A DNA stretch of 64,000 bases from Chromobacterium haemolyticum (GTDB taxonomy: Bacteria; Pseudomonadota; Gammaproteobacteria; Burkholderiales; Chromobacteriaceae). A program made the translations under genes and the position numbers. The notes below the pieces were generated by a model that worked only from the letters and a program-made list of their open reading frames with translations, searched no databases and had not been told where the DNA came from. The DNA is taken from assembly GCF_002081825.1 (NCBI RefSeq), contig NZ_MUKU01000001.1:186001-250000 (forward strand), given 5' to 3'. Positions 9,012 to 18,300 of this stretch are shown here, piece by piece. Positions within the stretch are counted from its first letter, which is position 1; every line of letters begins with the position of its first letter.

Positions 9012-9230
9012 ATGCAGCTTACCTATATCAAATTTCTTGCCCGGCTCTGCCGCTTGTTCTTGAAGTTGGAGAATGCGATGTACTCTAAGACACTGTCTGT
9101 AGAGAACGCCTATCACAAGAAGGAGATGGAAAAGATTGATGCAGCTAAAGAGCAAATTAAAGAGTTGGAAAAATACATTCAAGATCATCCGGCTCATGTG
9201 GCAAAGAAGCTGATGGAGGCGCGAGTATGA
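9012..9230 (+). CDS. Hypothetical small helical phage protein, 72 aa
   Basis: ATG at 9012 is preceded by GAGGAGGTTT, a strong ribosome site that overlaps the polymerase stop; an in-frame TTG at 8988 has no such site and is rejected as the start. Residues 28-65 are a charged, Lys/Glu-rich helix likely to form a coiled coil (MEKIDAAKEQIKELEKYI). N-terminus is moderately hydrophobic and basic. No family recognised. Confidence 0.7.
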   Translation: MQLTYIKFLARLCRLFLKLENAMYSKTLSVENAYHKKEMEKIDAAKEQIKELEKYIQDHPAHVAKKLMEARV

Positions 9231-9451
9231 ATCACTATCTGCAAGTTCTGCTTTTTATCCGCATGTGTCCGCAAAAGTTTCAGTCTGATTATTCCCGTGC
9301 CAATGCCCGGCATGTCGCAGAAGCGGCCAGCCGAGGCCACATTACTTGCACGGTAAACGGCATTAATTCTGGCGAATGGATGGTGACGGATAGCGGCGTC
9401 AATTTCATGTCCATGAACGGCCTTCAAGTTCGGAGCGCAAGCTATGCCTGA
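9227..9451 (+). CDS. Hypothetical phage protein, possible winged-helix fold, 74 aa
   Basis: Overlaps the previous gene by four bases (ATGA). The pattern RANARHVAEAASRGHITC followed by GEWMVTDSGVNFM resembles small winged-helix proteins common in podophages, but I assign this by pattern only. Its end overlaps the exonuclease gene by eight bases. It lies where T7 genes 5.3-5.9 are; role unknown. Confidence 0.65.
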   Translation: MNHYLQVLLFIRMCPQKFQSDYSRANARHVAEAASRGHITCTVNGINSGEWMVTDSGVNFMSMNGLQVRSASYA

Positions 9452-10301
9452 AAAGCGGCTTCGGCTGATCTATGACCTAGACGCCATCGCCTTTAAAGCG
9501 TGCTCTGCCGCTGAAAAGGATGTTGACTGGGGTGACGGGTTTTGGAGTGTTTATGCGCAAGAGGTCGACATTATTGCTTGTTACGAACACATCATCCAGC
9601 AGCACAAGGAGGCGGTACGAAAGCATTACAGCTTGAAGGAGTTTAAGGCCGCTGAGATTGTGTTCGTGCTCTCTGTTGGCGACAACTGGCGCATCAAGTA
9701 CGAACCCACTTACAAAGCATCGCGCCGTAGAGCCGTAAAGATCAATCGTAAGCCGGTAGGTTATTACTGGCTGCTCAATTATGTGCAACAGCTTTCGGAT
9801 GTCCGATGGCGGGATGGATATGAAGGTGATGACGTGGCGGGTATCTTGGCAACATCGGAGACTGATAAATACGAAAATGTAATTGTCGCTCTTGATAAAG
9901 ACTTCAAAACCATCCCCTGCAAGTTTATTCGGCTGACGGATGGGCATCTTTATGACTTGGACCGCACGGAGGCTTTTAGAAATCTAATGCTGCAAACGCT
10001 TTCCGGCGATGTGACTGACGGCTATCCAGGTTGTGAGGGTGTTGGTGCCGTGAAAGCGGGACGTATCCTAAAAGACCTTAAGTACATCAATGAAATGGAG
10101 TTTGCGACAGAGCGCGAATTTTCTTGTGTTGAGTTCAAAAAGCTATTTCCAGATTTGACGCTAAAGCAATTCTGTAAAGAGGGGTTCGAGGAAGAAACAA
10201 AGGCGGCAATGATAGCAGGTGAGGATGCCTACTTGCGCCAGTATTATCTTGCTCGGATTTTGAAGAGCGGAGATCGACTACCAGAGGAGGTGAGTGTATG
10301 A
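9444..10301 (+). CDS. 5'-3' exonuclease (T7 gp6 type, FEN family)
   Basis: Removes RNA primers and degrades host DNA. Metal-binding acidic residues typical of the FEN fold are visible: IYDLDAIAFKA near the N-terminus, GYEGDDVAG, ALDKDFKTIP, and the helix-hairpin-helix segment GDVTDGYPGCEGVGAVKAG. The basic stretch KYEPTYKASRR fits the helical arch. 285 residues (300 in T7). Starts within the preceding gene; its TGA overlaps the ATG of the next small gene. Confidence 0.93.
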   Translation: MPEKRLRLIYDLDAIAFKACSAAEKDVDWGDGFWSVYAQEVDIIACYEHIIQQHKEAVRKHYSLKEFKAAEIVFVLSVGDNWRIKYEPTYKASRRRAVKINRKPVGYYWLLNYVQQLSDVRWRDGYEGDDVAGILATSETDKYENVIVALDKDFKTIPCKFIRLTDGHLYDLDRTEAFRNLMLQTLSGDVTDGYPGCEGVGAVKAGRILKDLKYINEMEFATEREFSCVEFKKLFPDLTLKQFCKEGFEEETKAAMIAGEDAYLRQYYLARILKSGDRLPEEVSV

Positions 10302-10459
10302 AACTCTTGACGGCACCACAGTTGGAACGCTTCAACAAACAGTTTGATGCGCGAACTTATATTTCTGATCAAACGGTTTCCTTGGATTTTATTCGTGGGG
10401 TTCAGCATGTTGTCGATATGGTCAATGCACTCTCCAGAGACGAAGAAGAGGAGGACTAA
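10298..10459 (+). CDS. Hypothetical small phage protein, 53 aa
   Basis: ATG at 10298 overlaps the exonuclease stop (ATGA) and is preceded by CCAGAGGAGG. 53 residues ending in a run of acidic residues (SRDEEEED). The TAA overlaps the next ATG by one base. Position corresponds to T7 gene 6.5, but I see no sequence reason to equate them. Support comes from the ribosome site and the coupled spacing on both sides. Confidence 0.65.
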   Translation: MKLLTAPQLERFNKQFDARTYISDQTVSLDFIRGVQHVVDMVNALSRDEEEED

Positions 10460-10698
10460 TGTGTATCTTTAAAGCGCCATCCATTAGCGCGCCGGCAGCG
10501 CCTGAAATTAAGCCACCTGAAATTAAACCGATGGAGGAGTTGGCAGTTCCCAAAATGGGGGCCGATGATGTTGACAACGCCCGGAAGTCGGCAGGCAAGG
10601 AATCACTGAAGATTAATAAAGAGCCGCCAAAAGAAACCAAGGGGACGACGGGAATCAATAAGGCTGGATTTGGCGGCACAACGAAAGGGGGTAAGTAA
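10459..10698 (+). CDS. Virion-associated protein, T7 gp6.7-like
   Basis: 79 residues, begins MCIFKAPSIS and ends FGGTTKGGK, rich in Pro, Lys and Gly. T7 gp6.7 (88 aa) begins MCFSPKIK, is similarly low in complexity and ends AFGGKK, and lies at the same place, before gp7.3 and the portal. T7 gp6.7 is a minor virion protein ejected at infection. The assignment rests on position, size and the end motifs, since the middle is not conserved. Confidence 0.7.
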   Translation: MCIFKAPSISAPAAPEIKPPEIKPMEELAVPKMGADDVDNARKSAGKESLKINKEPPKETKGTTGINKAGFGGTTKGGK

Positions 10699-10952
10699 TG
10701 GGATGGCTTGGAAAAGTTTTAGGGTTGGATAAGAAGATTGATATTCCCCCTCCGCCCCCGCCGCCCGCCCCCGCCGCGAATAACTATGATGATTCGGCAA
10801 AATCAAAAGAGTTGGCGGATATGGAGGAAAGCGAGGCAGTCATTCGACGGCGTGGTAAAGGAAATCTGCGGATTGCGAAGAAGAATGTGACGGGGCGCTC
10901 TGGAGCCGCTGGCGGAGCAGGGGCTTCGACTTCTACGGGGACTAACCTGTAG
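10698..10952 (+). CDS. Tail assembly/virion protein, T7 gp7.3-like
   Basis: 84 residues with a Pro run (residues 18-25) and a Gly/Ser/Thr-rich tail. The end (GNLRIAKKNVTG then a Gly-rich stretch) resembles the end of T7 gp7.3, and gene order (just before the portal) agrees. T7 gp7.3 is needed for adsorption-competent particles. Its TAG overlaps the GTG start of the portal gene. Low-complexity sequence makes homology uncertain; synteny is the stronger evidence. Confidence 0.7.
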   Translation: MGWLGKVLGLDKKIDIPPPPPPPAPAANNYDDSAKSKELADMEESEAVIRRRGKGNLRIAKKNVTGRSGAAGGAGASTSTGTNL

Positions 10953-12547
10953 TGGCAGCAAAGGCATCTAAATTCAAACCAAAGATTGGAGCCGCCAAAC
11001 TCTACGATGAACTGAAAAGTAAACGACAGCCCTACCTCAAACGCGCCCAAGAGAACGCGAAGTACACCATTCCTCTGGTGATGAAGACTGAAGGCCAAGA
11101 CGGTAACGCCAGCTTTGAAGATACTCAGCAAAGCCTGGGAGCGCTTGGTGTCAACTCCCTCGCGGCAAAGCTGACTTCGGCGCTTCTTCCCCCTGGCGTC
11201 CCGTTCTTTTCCCTTCAGCCTGACCATCCTACGATGCTGGCGCTTGCTGGTGAGCCGGATAAGAAAGCTCAAGTTGATGGCGAACTGGCCCGAATGGAGC
11301 AAACCGCTAATACCTGGGTGGAGACATCGCAGATTCGCACCACAGTAGTAGAGGCCATGCGCCATCTTGTCGTATGTGGCAATGCGCTTCTATTCCTTCC
11401 ACCAGAGTCCTCCGGCGCAAAGCTCTACAAGCTGGATTGCTATGTTGTACAGCGGGATGCAATCGGCAACGTCCTGCACGTCATTACGGTGGACTCTATT
11501 GCCGCAATGGCGCTACCGCCTGAACTGCTTGGAGGCGTGAAGAATATTGACCCGGACAATCCTCAAGAAGAGGTCTCGGTCTACACGCATATCCAGCGCC
11601 AGGGCGAAGAGTGGTACTCGTATCAAGAGATTGATGAACAGATGGTCAAGGGGACCGAGAACACCTACCCACTGACCAAATCGCCGTGGATACCGCTTCG
11701 CATGACCAAAGAAGACGGCGAGGGCTATGGACGCTCTTACGTCGATGACTACCGCGCAGACCTTGTAACTGTCTCCAAGCTCTCCAAGGCGGTGAACGAT
11801 CTTGCAGCGGCAGCGGCGCGGGTGCTGTACGGAGTGGAGCCGTCCTACCAGGGCAGCGTTAAACGTCTTACCCAGATTAAAAACGGGGGCTTCACGCTTG
11901 CCCGAAAAGGCGAAATCTACAGCATCCAATTGGACAAGTACGCGGACATGCAGGCGGCTCAGGTCCAATTGGACCGTGTAGAGGGCCGCGTAGCTAAAGC
12001 CTTCCTGTTGACTAGCTCCATTCAGCGCCAGGCAGAGCGGGTGACTGCGGAAGAGATACGGGCGATGGCCGCAGAACTGGAAGAACTGCTAGGCGGGCTG
12101 TACTCGCTACTGACACAGGAATTTCAACTTCCTCTAGCTCGCAGGGTGCTGGCCGTTTTGGAGTCGCTGGGGAAAGTGCCAGCACTTCCTGAAGGCATTG
12201 TAGAGCCGACCGTGACGACAGGTGTAGAGGCGCTTGGGCGCGGCCAGAAGCTTATCAAGTATCAGACCTTCCTAGGCATCATTTCCAGCCTTCCTGGCGC
12301 TCTTGAGGCAGTGAAGACCAATGCACTAATGACCGCCATCGGCAATGCCTGTGATGTTGATACGTCTGAATTCGTCATGACCGAAGAAGAGATTGCACAG
12401 CGAGAGCAGGAACGACAGCAAGCGGCCTTGATGCAGCAGGCTGTACCGGGCCTTGCATCTGGTGTTGGCGGTGCGATGCGCGAGGGTGTCTCTAACGGCC
12501 AGCTGGAAATGGGGAGTATCGACGATGTTCAAGCGGCTGCGGGCTAA
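10952..12547 (+). CDS. Head-to-tail connector (portal) protein, T7 gp8 type
   Basis: Dodecameric portal through which DNA is packaged and ejected. 531 residues, against 536 in T7. The N-terminal region (AAKLYDELKSKRQPYLKRAQENAKYTIPLV, then LGALGVNSLAAKLTSALLPP) follows the T7 pattern YERLKNDRAPYETRAQNCAQYTIP and GARGLNNLASKLMLALFP. GTG start overlaps the previous stop. Followed by scaffold and capsid genes as in T7. Confidence 0.95.
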   Translation: MAAKASKFKPKIGAAKLYDELKSKRQPYLKRAQENAKYTIPLVMKTEGQDGNASFEDTQQSLGALGVNSLAAKLTSALLPPGVPFFSLQPDHPTMLALAGEPDKKAQVDGELARMEQTANTWVETSQIRTTVVEAMRHLVVCGNALLFLPPESSGAKLYKLDCYVVQRDAIGNVLHVITVDSIAAMALPPELLGGVKNIDPDNPQEEVSVYTHIQRQGEEWYSYQEIDEQMVKGTENTYPLTKSPWIPLRMTKEDGEGYGRSYVDDYRADLVTVSKLSKAVNDLAAAAARVLYGVEPSYQGSVKRLTQIKNGGFTLARKGEIYSIQLDKYADMQAAQVQLDRVEGRVAKAFLLTSSIQRQAERVTAEEIRAMAAELEELLGGLYSLLTQEFQLPLARRVLAVLESLGKVPALPEGIVEPTVTTGVEALGRGQKLIKYQTFLGIISSLPGALEAVKTNALMTAIGNACDVDTSEFVMTEEEIAQREQERQQAALMQQAVPGLASGVGGAMREGVSNGQLEMGSIDDVQAAAG

Positions 12548-12579
12548 GCGATTAACAACTTACAAGGAGCAAAACACAT

Positions 12580-13386
12580 ATGAGTGAAGCAGTACAAACC
12601 TACGATTTTGAGGCGGGCGCAGTTGAGGCCGCGGATGCTGTTCATCTGGAACAGAAGCAGCAAGAAGCCCCTGAAGAGCATCAGCAGGCCGTGAGCCTTG
12701 AAGGCGTGGAGATTACGCACAACGGCGAGAAGGTAGAAGTTGAAGACAAGGAAGAAGCAGTTGAGGCCAGCACTGAGGCCAGCAGCACCGATGAAGCCAA
12801 TAGTGCGTTTTCGGCTGCGGTGGATACTTCAAACGAGTTGAAAGAAAGCTTTGAGGCCGAGGGTGATAAGTTGGCTGAAGTTGGGCTTTCGCTTGAAGGG
12901 ATTCAAGAAGAGTTCCAGGCGAACAAGGGGAAGATGACTCCTGAAACCCTCGCAAAAATCAAAGAGGCCGGTTACTCGGAGAAGCTGATTAAAGGTTATC
13001 TGGCGGGTATGACCGCAGCAGCCAATGAAATCCACCGCCAGTTTATGGGGGCATTGGGGGGAGAAGGCCGATTCCAATCCATGACCGCCTGGGCAAGCGA
13101 AAACGCCGATGCGGACCTTGTGGATGCCTTTAATGCGGCGGTAGAGCGCGACGATCTGAAGGCTGCTGCCAGTATTGGAAAAGTGCTGATGGCTGCCCAA
13201 GACGCTTCCACGGCCAAGCGCTACGGAACTAAGAACCCGCATCTTCTTGGAGGTGATGCAGGGGCGAATGTTGGCTTGAAAGGCTTTAAATCTGAAGCCG
13301 ACATGATTAGTGCTTTGAACGATAAGCGCTATGGCAATGATGCAGGCTTCACTCGGGCCGTACAAGAAAAGATCATGGCCATGTAG
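12580..13386 (+). CDS. Capsid assembly (scaffolding) protein, T7 gp9 type
   Basis: Internal scaffold for procapsid assembly. 268 residues (307 in T7), very acidic and Ala/Glu-rich in the first 110 residues, with a helical C-terminal half. Identified mainly by place between portal and capsid and by composition; sequence similarity is weak by eye. AAGGAG precedes the ATG. Confidence 0.88.
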   Translation: MSEAVQTYDFEAGAVEAADAVHLEQKQQEAPEEHQQAVSLEGVEITHNGEKVEVEDKEEAVEASTEASSTDEANSAFSAAVDTSNELKESFEAEGDKLAEVGLSLEGIQEEFQANKGKMTPETLAKIKEAGYSEKLIKGYLAGMTAAANEIHRQFMGALGGEGRFQSMTAWASENADADLVDAFNAAVERDDLKAAASIGKVLMAAQDASTAKRYGTKNPHLLGGDAGANVGLKGFKSEADMISALNDKRYGNDAGFTRAVQEKIMAM

Positions 13387-13396
13387 GCTGCCGAAT

Positions 13397-13435
13397 CAAT
13401 TACACACACCACAAACTCAATTACACACACTAGAG
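13397..13435 (+). promoter_or_regulatory. Phage promoter before the capsid gene, with degenerate upstream half-copy
   Basis: The full motif CAATTACACACACTAGAG occupies 13418-13435 with +1 predicted at 13435. Exactly 21 bases upstream is a partial copy, CAATTACACACACC (13397-13410), that keeps the upstream recognition part but lacks TAGAG. T7 places its strongest promoter, phi10, at the same point. About 186 bases of AT-rich leader follow before the capsid ATG, with AAGGAG ahead of it; I see no gene in that leader. Confidence 0.85.
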
Positions 13436-13621
13436 AAGGCACGTCTGAGGTCTTTCTCTAGGCTCTCTGCTGTCTATTCAAGATTTAACTTTAACATTTT
13501 CTCTTCAATAGTCTTTAAGGCGATTGAAGAGCCTGAAGTTTATTTAACCAACTTGGAAATAAATCCATGACCAACTTCAAACAAATCCCATTCCTCAAAT
13601 TCTATAAGGAGAACTTTAACT

Positions 13622-14650
13622 ATGGCGTCCTTCAACGTAACTACTCCGGGTAACGATTCTAACGATAAGTCTTCTACCGACATTACGATGTTCTTGAAAA
13701 TCTTCGCTGGCGAAACGCTGGCGGCTTATGCGCGGACTTCTAAGACCGCCGGTAAGCATCTGGAGATTTCTGTTAAGAAGGCAAAATCCGCGCAGTTCCC
13801 TGTAATGGGCCGTGGTAAAGCAAAATTCTTGAAGCCGGGTGACGAACTGAACGGCCAAGAGTTCAAGCAGACTGAAAAAGTCATTCAGATTGACGGTTTG
13901 CTGACGGCAGACTGCTTTGTATCTGACCTGTATGAAGCGATGTCTCAAGACGCGTTTCGGGCCATGTACGCCGCCCAGCTGGGTGAGTCCCTAGCCATCG
14001 CCAAGGACCAGCACGTACTGGCTGAAGCCGCAAAGATGGTTGTGGCTGGCGTAGAGAATCTAGAAGGCCTTGGCAAGCCGGTACTGGCCGATGTGGGCGT
14101 TATGCCTGACTTCACCCTGGAAGGCCATGATGCGATTCTGAAGTGGGGTTCTATGTTTGTCCTGCAAATGCAGGCTGTTGCGGCGCGCTTCGATAAGAAC
14201 TATGTGCCCAAAGCTGAGCGCTACGCCTTCATTATTCCCGAGGTTAAAGCCGTGCTGCTGCGCTATTTGTCCGCAGCTGGCCTTGATACCAATGGTGCCG
14301 CCTTCGTGTCGCAGTGGGGTGATATCACTATTGCCGGCATCCCGCTGATTGATGTGCCACACCTGGGAGATTCGGGTGTTGATTTCTCCAACTCCCTGAA
14401 CTCGGTGGGCCACAAATTCCCTGAAAAGTACGCCGGCAAAACTTACGCCGTTGTCTTCCACAAGGGCGCGGTGGGCACCCTTAACTTGATGTCCATGGGC
14501 TTCGAAACTCAACGCTATTCCACCCGTCAAGCGGAACACTTGGTGGCGAAAATGTCTACCGGTCACGGTGGCCTCCGCCCTGAAGCTTCCGCGATGTTGG
14601 TAGGCATTGGCGAAATTCCTGAAGTGCCGAAGTCCCGCGCATCTAAGTAA
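13622..14650 (+). CDS. Major capsid protein (T7 gp10A type)
   Basis: Forms the icosahedral shell. 342 residues, close to T7 gp10A (345). The segment DKSSTDITMFLKIFAGETLAAYARTS and the later FPVMGRGKAKFLKPG are family-like. AAGGAGAACTTTAACT precedes the ATG, a good site for a highly expressed gene. The phage promoter lies upstream and a strong intrinsic terminator downstream, the T7 gene 10 arrangement. No obvious slippery site near the end that would suggest a gp10B form. Confidence 0.95.
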   Translation: MASFNVTTPGNDSNDKSSTDITMFLKIFAGETLAAYARTSKTAGKHLEISVKKAKSAQFPVMGRGKAKFLKPGDELNGQEFKQTEKVIQIDGLLTADCFVSDLYEAMSQDAFRAMYAAQLGESLAIAKDQHVLAEAAKMVVAGVENLEGLGKPVLADVGVMPDFTLEGHDAILKWGSMFVLQMQAVAARFDKNYVPKAERYAFIIPEVKAVLLRYLSAAGLDTNGAAFVSQWGDITIAGIPLIDVPHLGDSGVDFSNSLNSVGHKFPEKYAGKTYAVVFHKGAVGTLNLMSMGFETQRYSTRQAEHLVAKMSTGHGGLRPEASAMLVGIGEIPEVPKSRASK

Positions 14651-14661
14651 TCCGATTAACC

Positions 14662-14728
14662 ACAACTAACAGAAGCCCTTATAGCCCATCCTAACCGTGG
14701 ATACGTCTATAAGGGCTTTTTTAGTTGT
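14662..14728 (+). terminator. Intrinsic terminator after the capsid gene (T-phi equivalent)
   Basis: A perfect 12-bp stem, AAGCCCTTATAG (14673-14684) with CTATAAGGGCTT (14707-14718), is followed by a T run. An outer pair ACAACTAA (14662-14669) and TTAGTTGT (14721-14728) extends the fold. T7 has its single main terminator for the phage polymerase at the same place, setting the high capsid-to-tail expression ratio. Confidence 0.9.
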
Positions 14729-14745
14729 TACATGAGGAGAGAGTA

Positions 14746-15324
14746 TTGTTAGAAAACTTCAATGATGACCCACTGGCCCTTGATGCGGTTAACTTGGTTC
14801 TAAGTGAATGCGCAATTGATGGCGTGTCTTCTCTTGAAGACCAAAACAATCTTGATGTTGTCAATGCGGTGAACTGTTTGTCCACTGCACTTCGCTCGGT
14901 GTTGTCTAAGGGCTTTAGCTTTAATACCTTTAGCACGACTTACCAACCGGACATGGATGGCTATATCAAATGGCCGTCAAGCGTATACAGCGTTAAAGCG
15001 GTGGATGGAACCCGGCTACTGAATCAAGCGGGCTATGTGGTCAAGCCCGATGAAGGGTTTACCCCAATTTTTACTGCCCCATTAGAAGTGACTTTGATTG
15101 CGGAGCTTCCGCCAAGTTCTTTGCCCGCACCTGTCTGGGATTACATCGTCTTCAGGGCCGCAGAATTGATGAATGACCGCTGGATTACTTCGGATGTGGT
15201 TGGGGTGAACATCAATAAGCACCTTACCGAATCATGGGTATCCTTTCGTCAATGGTGGATTGACGATGAAGACGCCAGCGTGTTTGATGGCAGTGCCGTC
15301 CAGAATTTGATGGGCCGGACATGA
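14746..15324 (+). CDS. Tail tubular protein A (T7 gp11 type)
   Basis: Adaptor ring between portal and nozzle. I take TTG at 14746 as the start, because GAGGAGAG lies just upstream at 14734-14741; earlier codons in this frame would run through that site. That gives 192 residues (196 in T7). LDAVNLVLSECAIDGVSSLEDQNNLDVVNAVNCL follows T7 gp11 ([21 protein letters not shown]). Overlaps the next gene by four bases. Confidence 0.92.
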   Translation: MLENFNDDPLALDAVNLVLSECAIDGVSSLEDQNNLDVVNAVNCLSTALRSVLSKGFSFNTFSTTYQPDMDGYIKWPSSVYSVKAVDGTRLLNQAGYVVKPDEGFTPIFTAPLEVTLIAELPPSSLPAPVWDYIVFRAAELMNDRWITSDVVGVNINKHLTESWVSFRQWWIDDEDASVFDGSAVQNLMGRT

Positions 15325-18300
15325 GTCTAGTTTCCCAAAGCATCAAGAATATGGTGGCGGGAGTCTCCCAGCAGCCTCAAATTCTTAAGATGCCCGATCA
15401 AGCAGATGAGCAAATTAATGGCTTCTCTTCGGAGGCTGCTGGGCTTATCAAACGCCCGCCAACGCAACATCTCGCAAAGCTGGAATTGACTGACTCTGAG
15501 GTTAATAACGGGTTTGTCCATTTTATCAATCGAGATGAATCAGAAAAGTACATTGCCGTCATTACTCCCTTGACTGACAACCCCCTACCACCGCCGTCTA
15601 AGGCTCCATCTGGTGGGATTACCCGCAGCACAAAAGAGGCGCTCTTCTTGACTCCGGGTTCTTCACAGCTGCCAATCCCGCCCAATACGGTGCAGGTAGA
15701 GATTTACGCCCTGGGAGGCGGTGGGGCTGGGGGAGGCTGGAAACCTGAAGTTCCGAATAGTCCGGGTCTGCCCTCAAGCGTCAAAGCTGGTCCAAGCTCA
15801 ATCGCAGTTGCCGGTGGCGGGGCGGTGGGAGAGCGACACAATGCGCCAGGCGCGGGCGGTGCGCCAAACGGCAATCCAGGCCAATGGGCCGCAAAGTACG
15901 CTGGAGGTATTGGTGGCAGGCCTCCGGATAATATCTTTGGGGCGGACTACGGTGTTGGGGGCCAGGGACACCGCGATGTGGGGAGCCAGCCTTCGGGCGG
16001 GGGTGGTGGTTCGGGGGGCTACGTTAGGGCGGTTGTGGGCGCGGATGTTCTCGCTGGCCAGACGATGCTTGATATCACTGTTGGCGCTGGTGGCAAGGTC
16101 AACAACTGGGAGGCCTACGGCGGTCCCCCTGGGCAGCCCGGCAATGGTGGCGCAGTCAAAGTTATTTTCTACATAGACGAAGACAACGGAGGAGAGCCGG
16201 AAAAGCCTCTGATGGATTCTTCTATTCGGGTATTCGATCTGAAAGGACAAGAGTACGCGGTAAGGATGTCTGAGTCCGGCTTAGCGTATCTGGCGGGAGC
16301 TTCTGGCGGTCTTAGCGGCGCAATCCGCGCGGTGACGGTGGCCGATTACACTTTCATAATGAACCGGCTCAAGGTCACTCAGATGACGAGTAAGAAAAGT
16401 GGCGCTGAGCCGAATGAAGCGCTTATCCATGTGAAGCAGGGCCAATACGGCAAGACATATTCCATTTTGATCAATGGCGAACAAAAGGCGGCTTTCACAA
16501 CTCCAGATGGCTCCAATGCCGGGCACAGTCCGCAGATTGATACTTCATTCATCACCACGAAGCTATGTGAGCAGCTGACGGAAAACGGAGTCAACTTCAA
16601 CAACGGCAAGAACTGGATACGCATCTATCTGGCCGGTGAAGATGATGCGGTGACGACGGCGGACGGTTTTGGCGATCAAGCAATGTTCAGCTTCACGCAT
16701 AAGGTTCAGAAAGTTGGTGACCTGCCAAAGAGCGCTCCTGATGGTTATGTGGTGGCGGTGGTGGGGGATAATTCGACAACGTCTGATAACTATTGGCTGA
16801 AGTACTCCTTGAAGTCGAAGACATGGGAGGAAACGGTAGGCTTTGATCTTGAAGTTGAAATCGACGGCTCAACGATGCCGCATGCTTTAATCAGGCAGGC
16901 GGACGGCACGTTTACCTTTGATGCGCTTGAATGGGATGAGCGCAAGATAGGCGATGACAATTCAAACCCCATCCCAAGTTTTATCGGCTACACCTTGCAT
17001 GACATCTTTTTCTTTAGGAACAGGTTAGGGGTCATAGCTGATGAAAATGTAGTGATGACGGCGGCAGGCAAGTTCTTTAAGTTTTGGACAAACTCAGCGG
17101 CCACAGTGGTAGATACTGATCCAATCGACGTTGCTGTTTCTAATAATGCGGTGAGCCTTCTTCAGCATGCAGTTCCCTTCAATGAAGAGCTTTTGCTGTT
17201 CTCTGATGGTACGCAGTTTGTGATGAAGGCGGAGGGCGTGTTGAGCCCTAAAAGCATTCGAGTCGATAAAGCGACTGATTTTCTTAATACCCCAAATGTG
17301 CGGCCAATAACGGTAGGGCGAAATGCCTATTTTGTGATGGAGAAGACTGGGTCATGTGATGTGATTGAGTTCTTCGCCGGGCAAGATGCAATCATTGATG
17401 GTATTCCCGTTACGTCTCATGTCCCATCTTATATTCCTCAAGATATCCGAGTTCTTAAAGGCGCATCGGCTGATAATTTAATTGTTCTGAATTCACGTAA
17501 AGCCCCTGGCTCGCTTTTCGTCTACAAGTTCTTATTCAGTGATCAAGGGCGGGTGCAGTCCTCTTGGTCCCGCTGGGATTTTGGTGGTGGGAAATGGATT
17601 GTGAGTTATGAATTTATTGGGCCGTATCTCTACTTGGTGGTGGGGAATAGAAGCGGCTATTACCTTGAGCGGATGCAGACGAACCCGGATGTATTCGAGT
17701 ATCCGGCCCAGCCATGGAAAATTCACTTAGACCGACTCGCTGAATACACACTGTCGTCTGAGGAGGTTGCTTTTGATGAGCACACTTTGGAGACGGTCTT
17801 TAATATAAAGAAAGTGTACGGCTCTATCCCCGCCGCAGGGGATTACTTTGTGGTTGATGAGCTTGGGGATGCTAAGGAGGTTCAATGGGATGTAGAGGGC
17901 AGTGTTCGCATTTATGGAGATTTCAGAGAGCAGCGTATCTGGATAGGGGAGGTCTACCCGTTTCGTTATACCTTTTCTAGATTTTTGATTAAGCATCAGA
18001 ATGAAAATGGATGGGTGACAGAAACAGAAGGACGTCTACAGCTGCGGCGCGGTCATGTGAACTTCAATAACTCAGGGCCATTTACTGTACTTGTGGAATG
18101 CATTCAAAACAGTTGCGCCAGGGAGTCTACATATACCGGGCGGCAGCTTGGTTCCATGACGTCAAAAGTGGGGAGGATTCCAGTGGGAACGGGGCGGTTT
18201 AATTTTCCAATTGGCCGCGAGGCTACAGATGCAAGGGTGATGGTTTTAAGTACAAATCCCTATCCTTGTGCTTTCATCGGCGCAGGCTGGGAAGGGGTTC

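Noticed and set aside
13436-13621. A small gene in the leader before the capsid gene
   Set aside because: Short open frames exist but none has a ribosome site, and the region fits an untranslated leader after the phage promoter.
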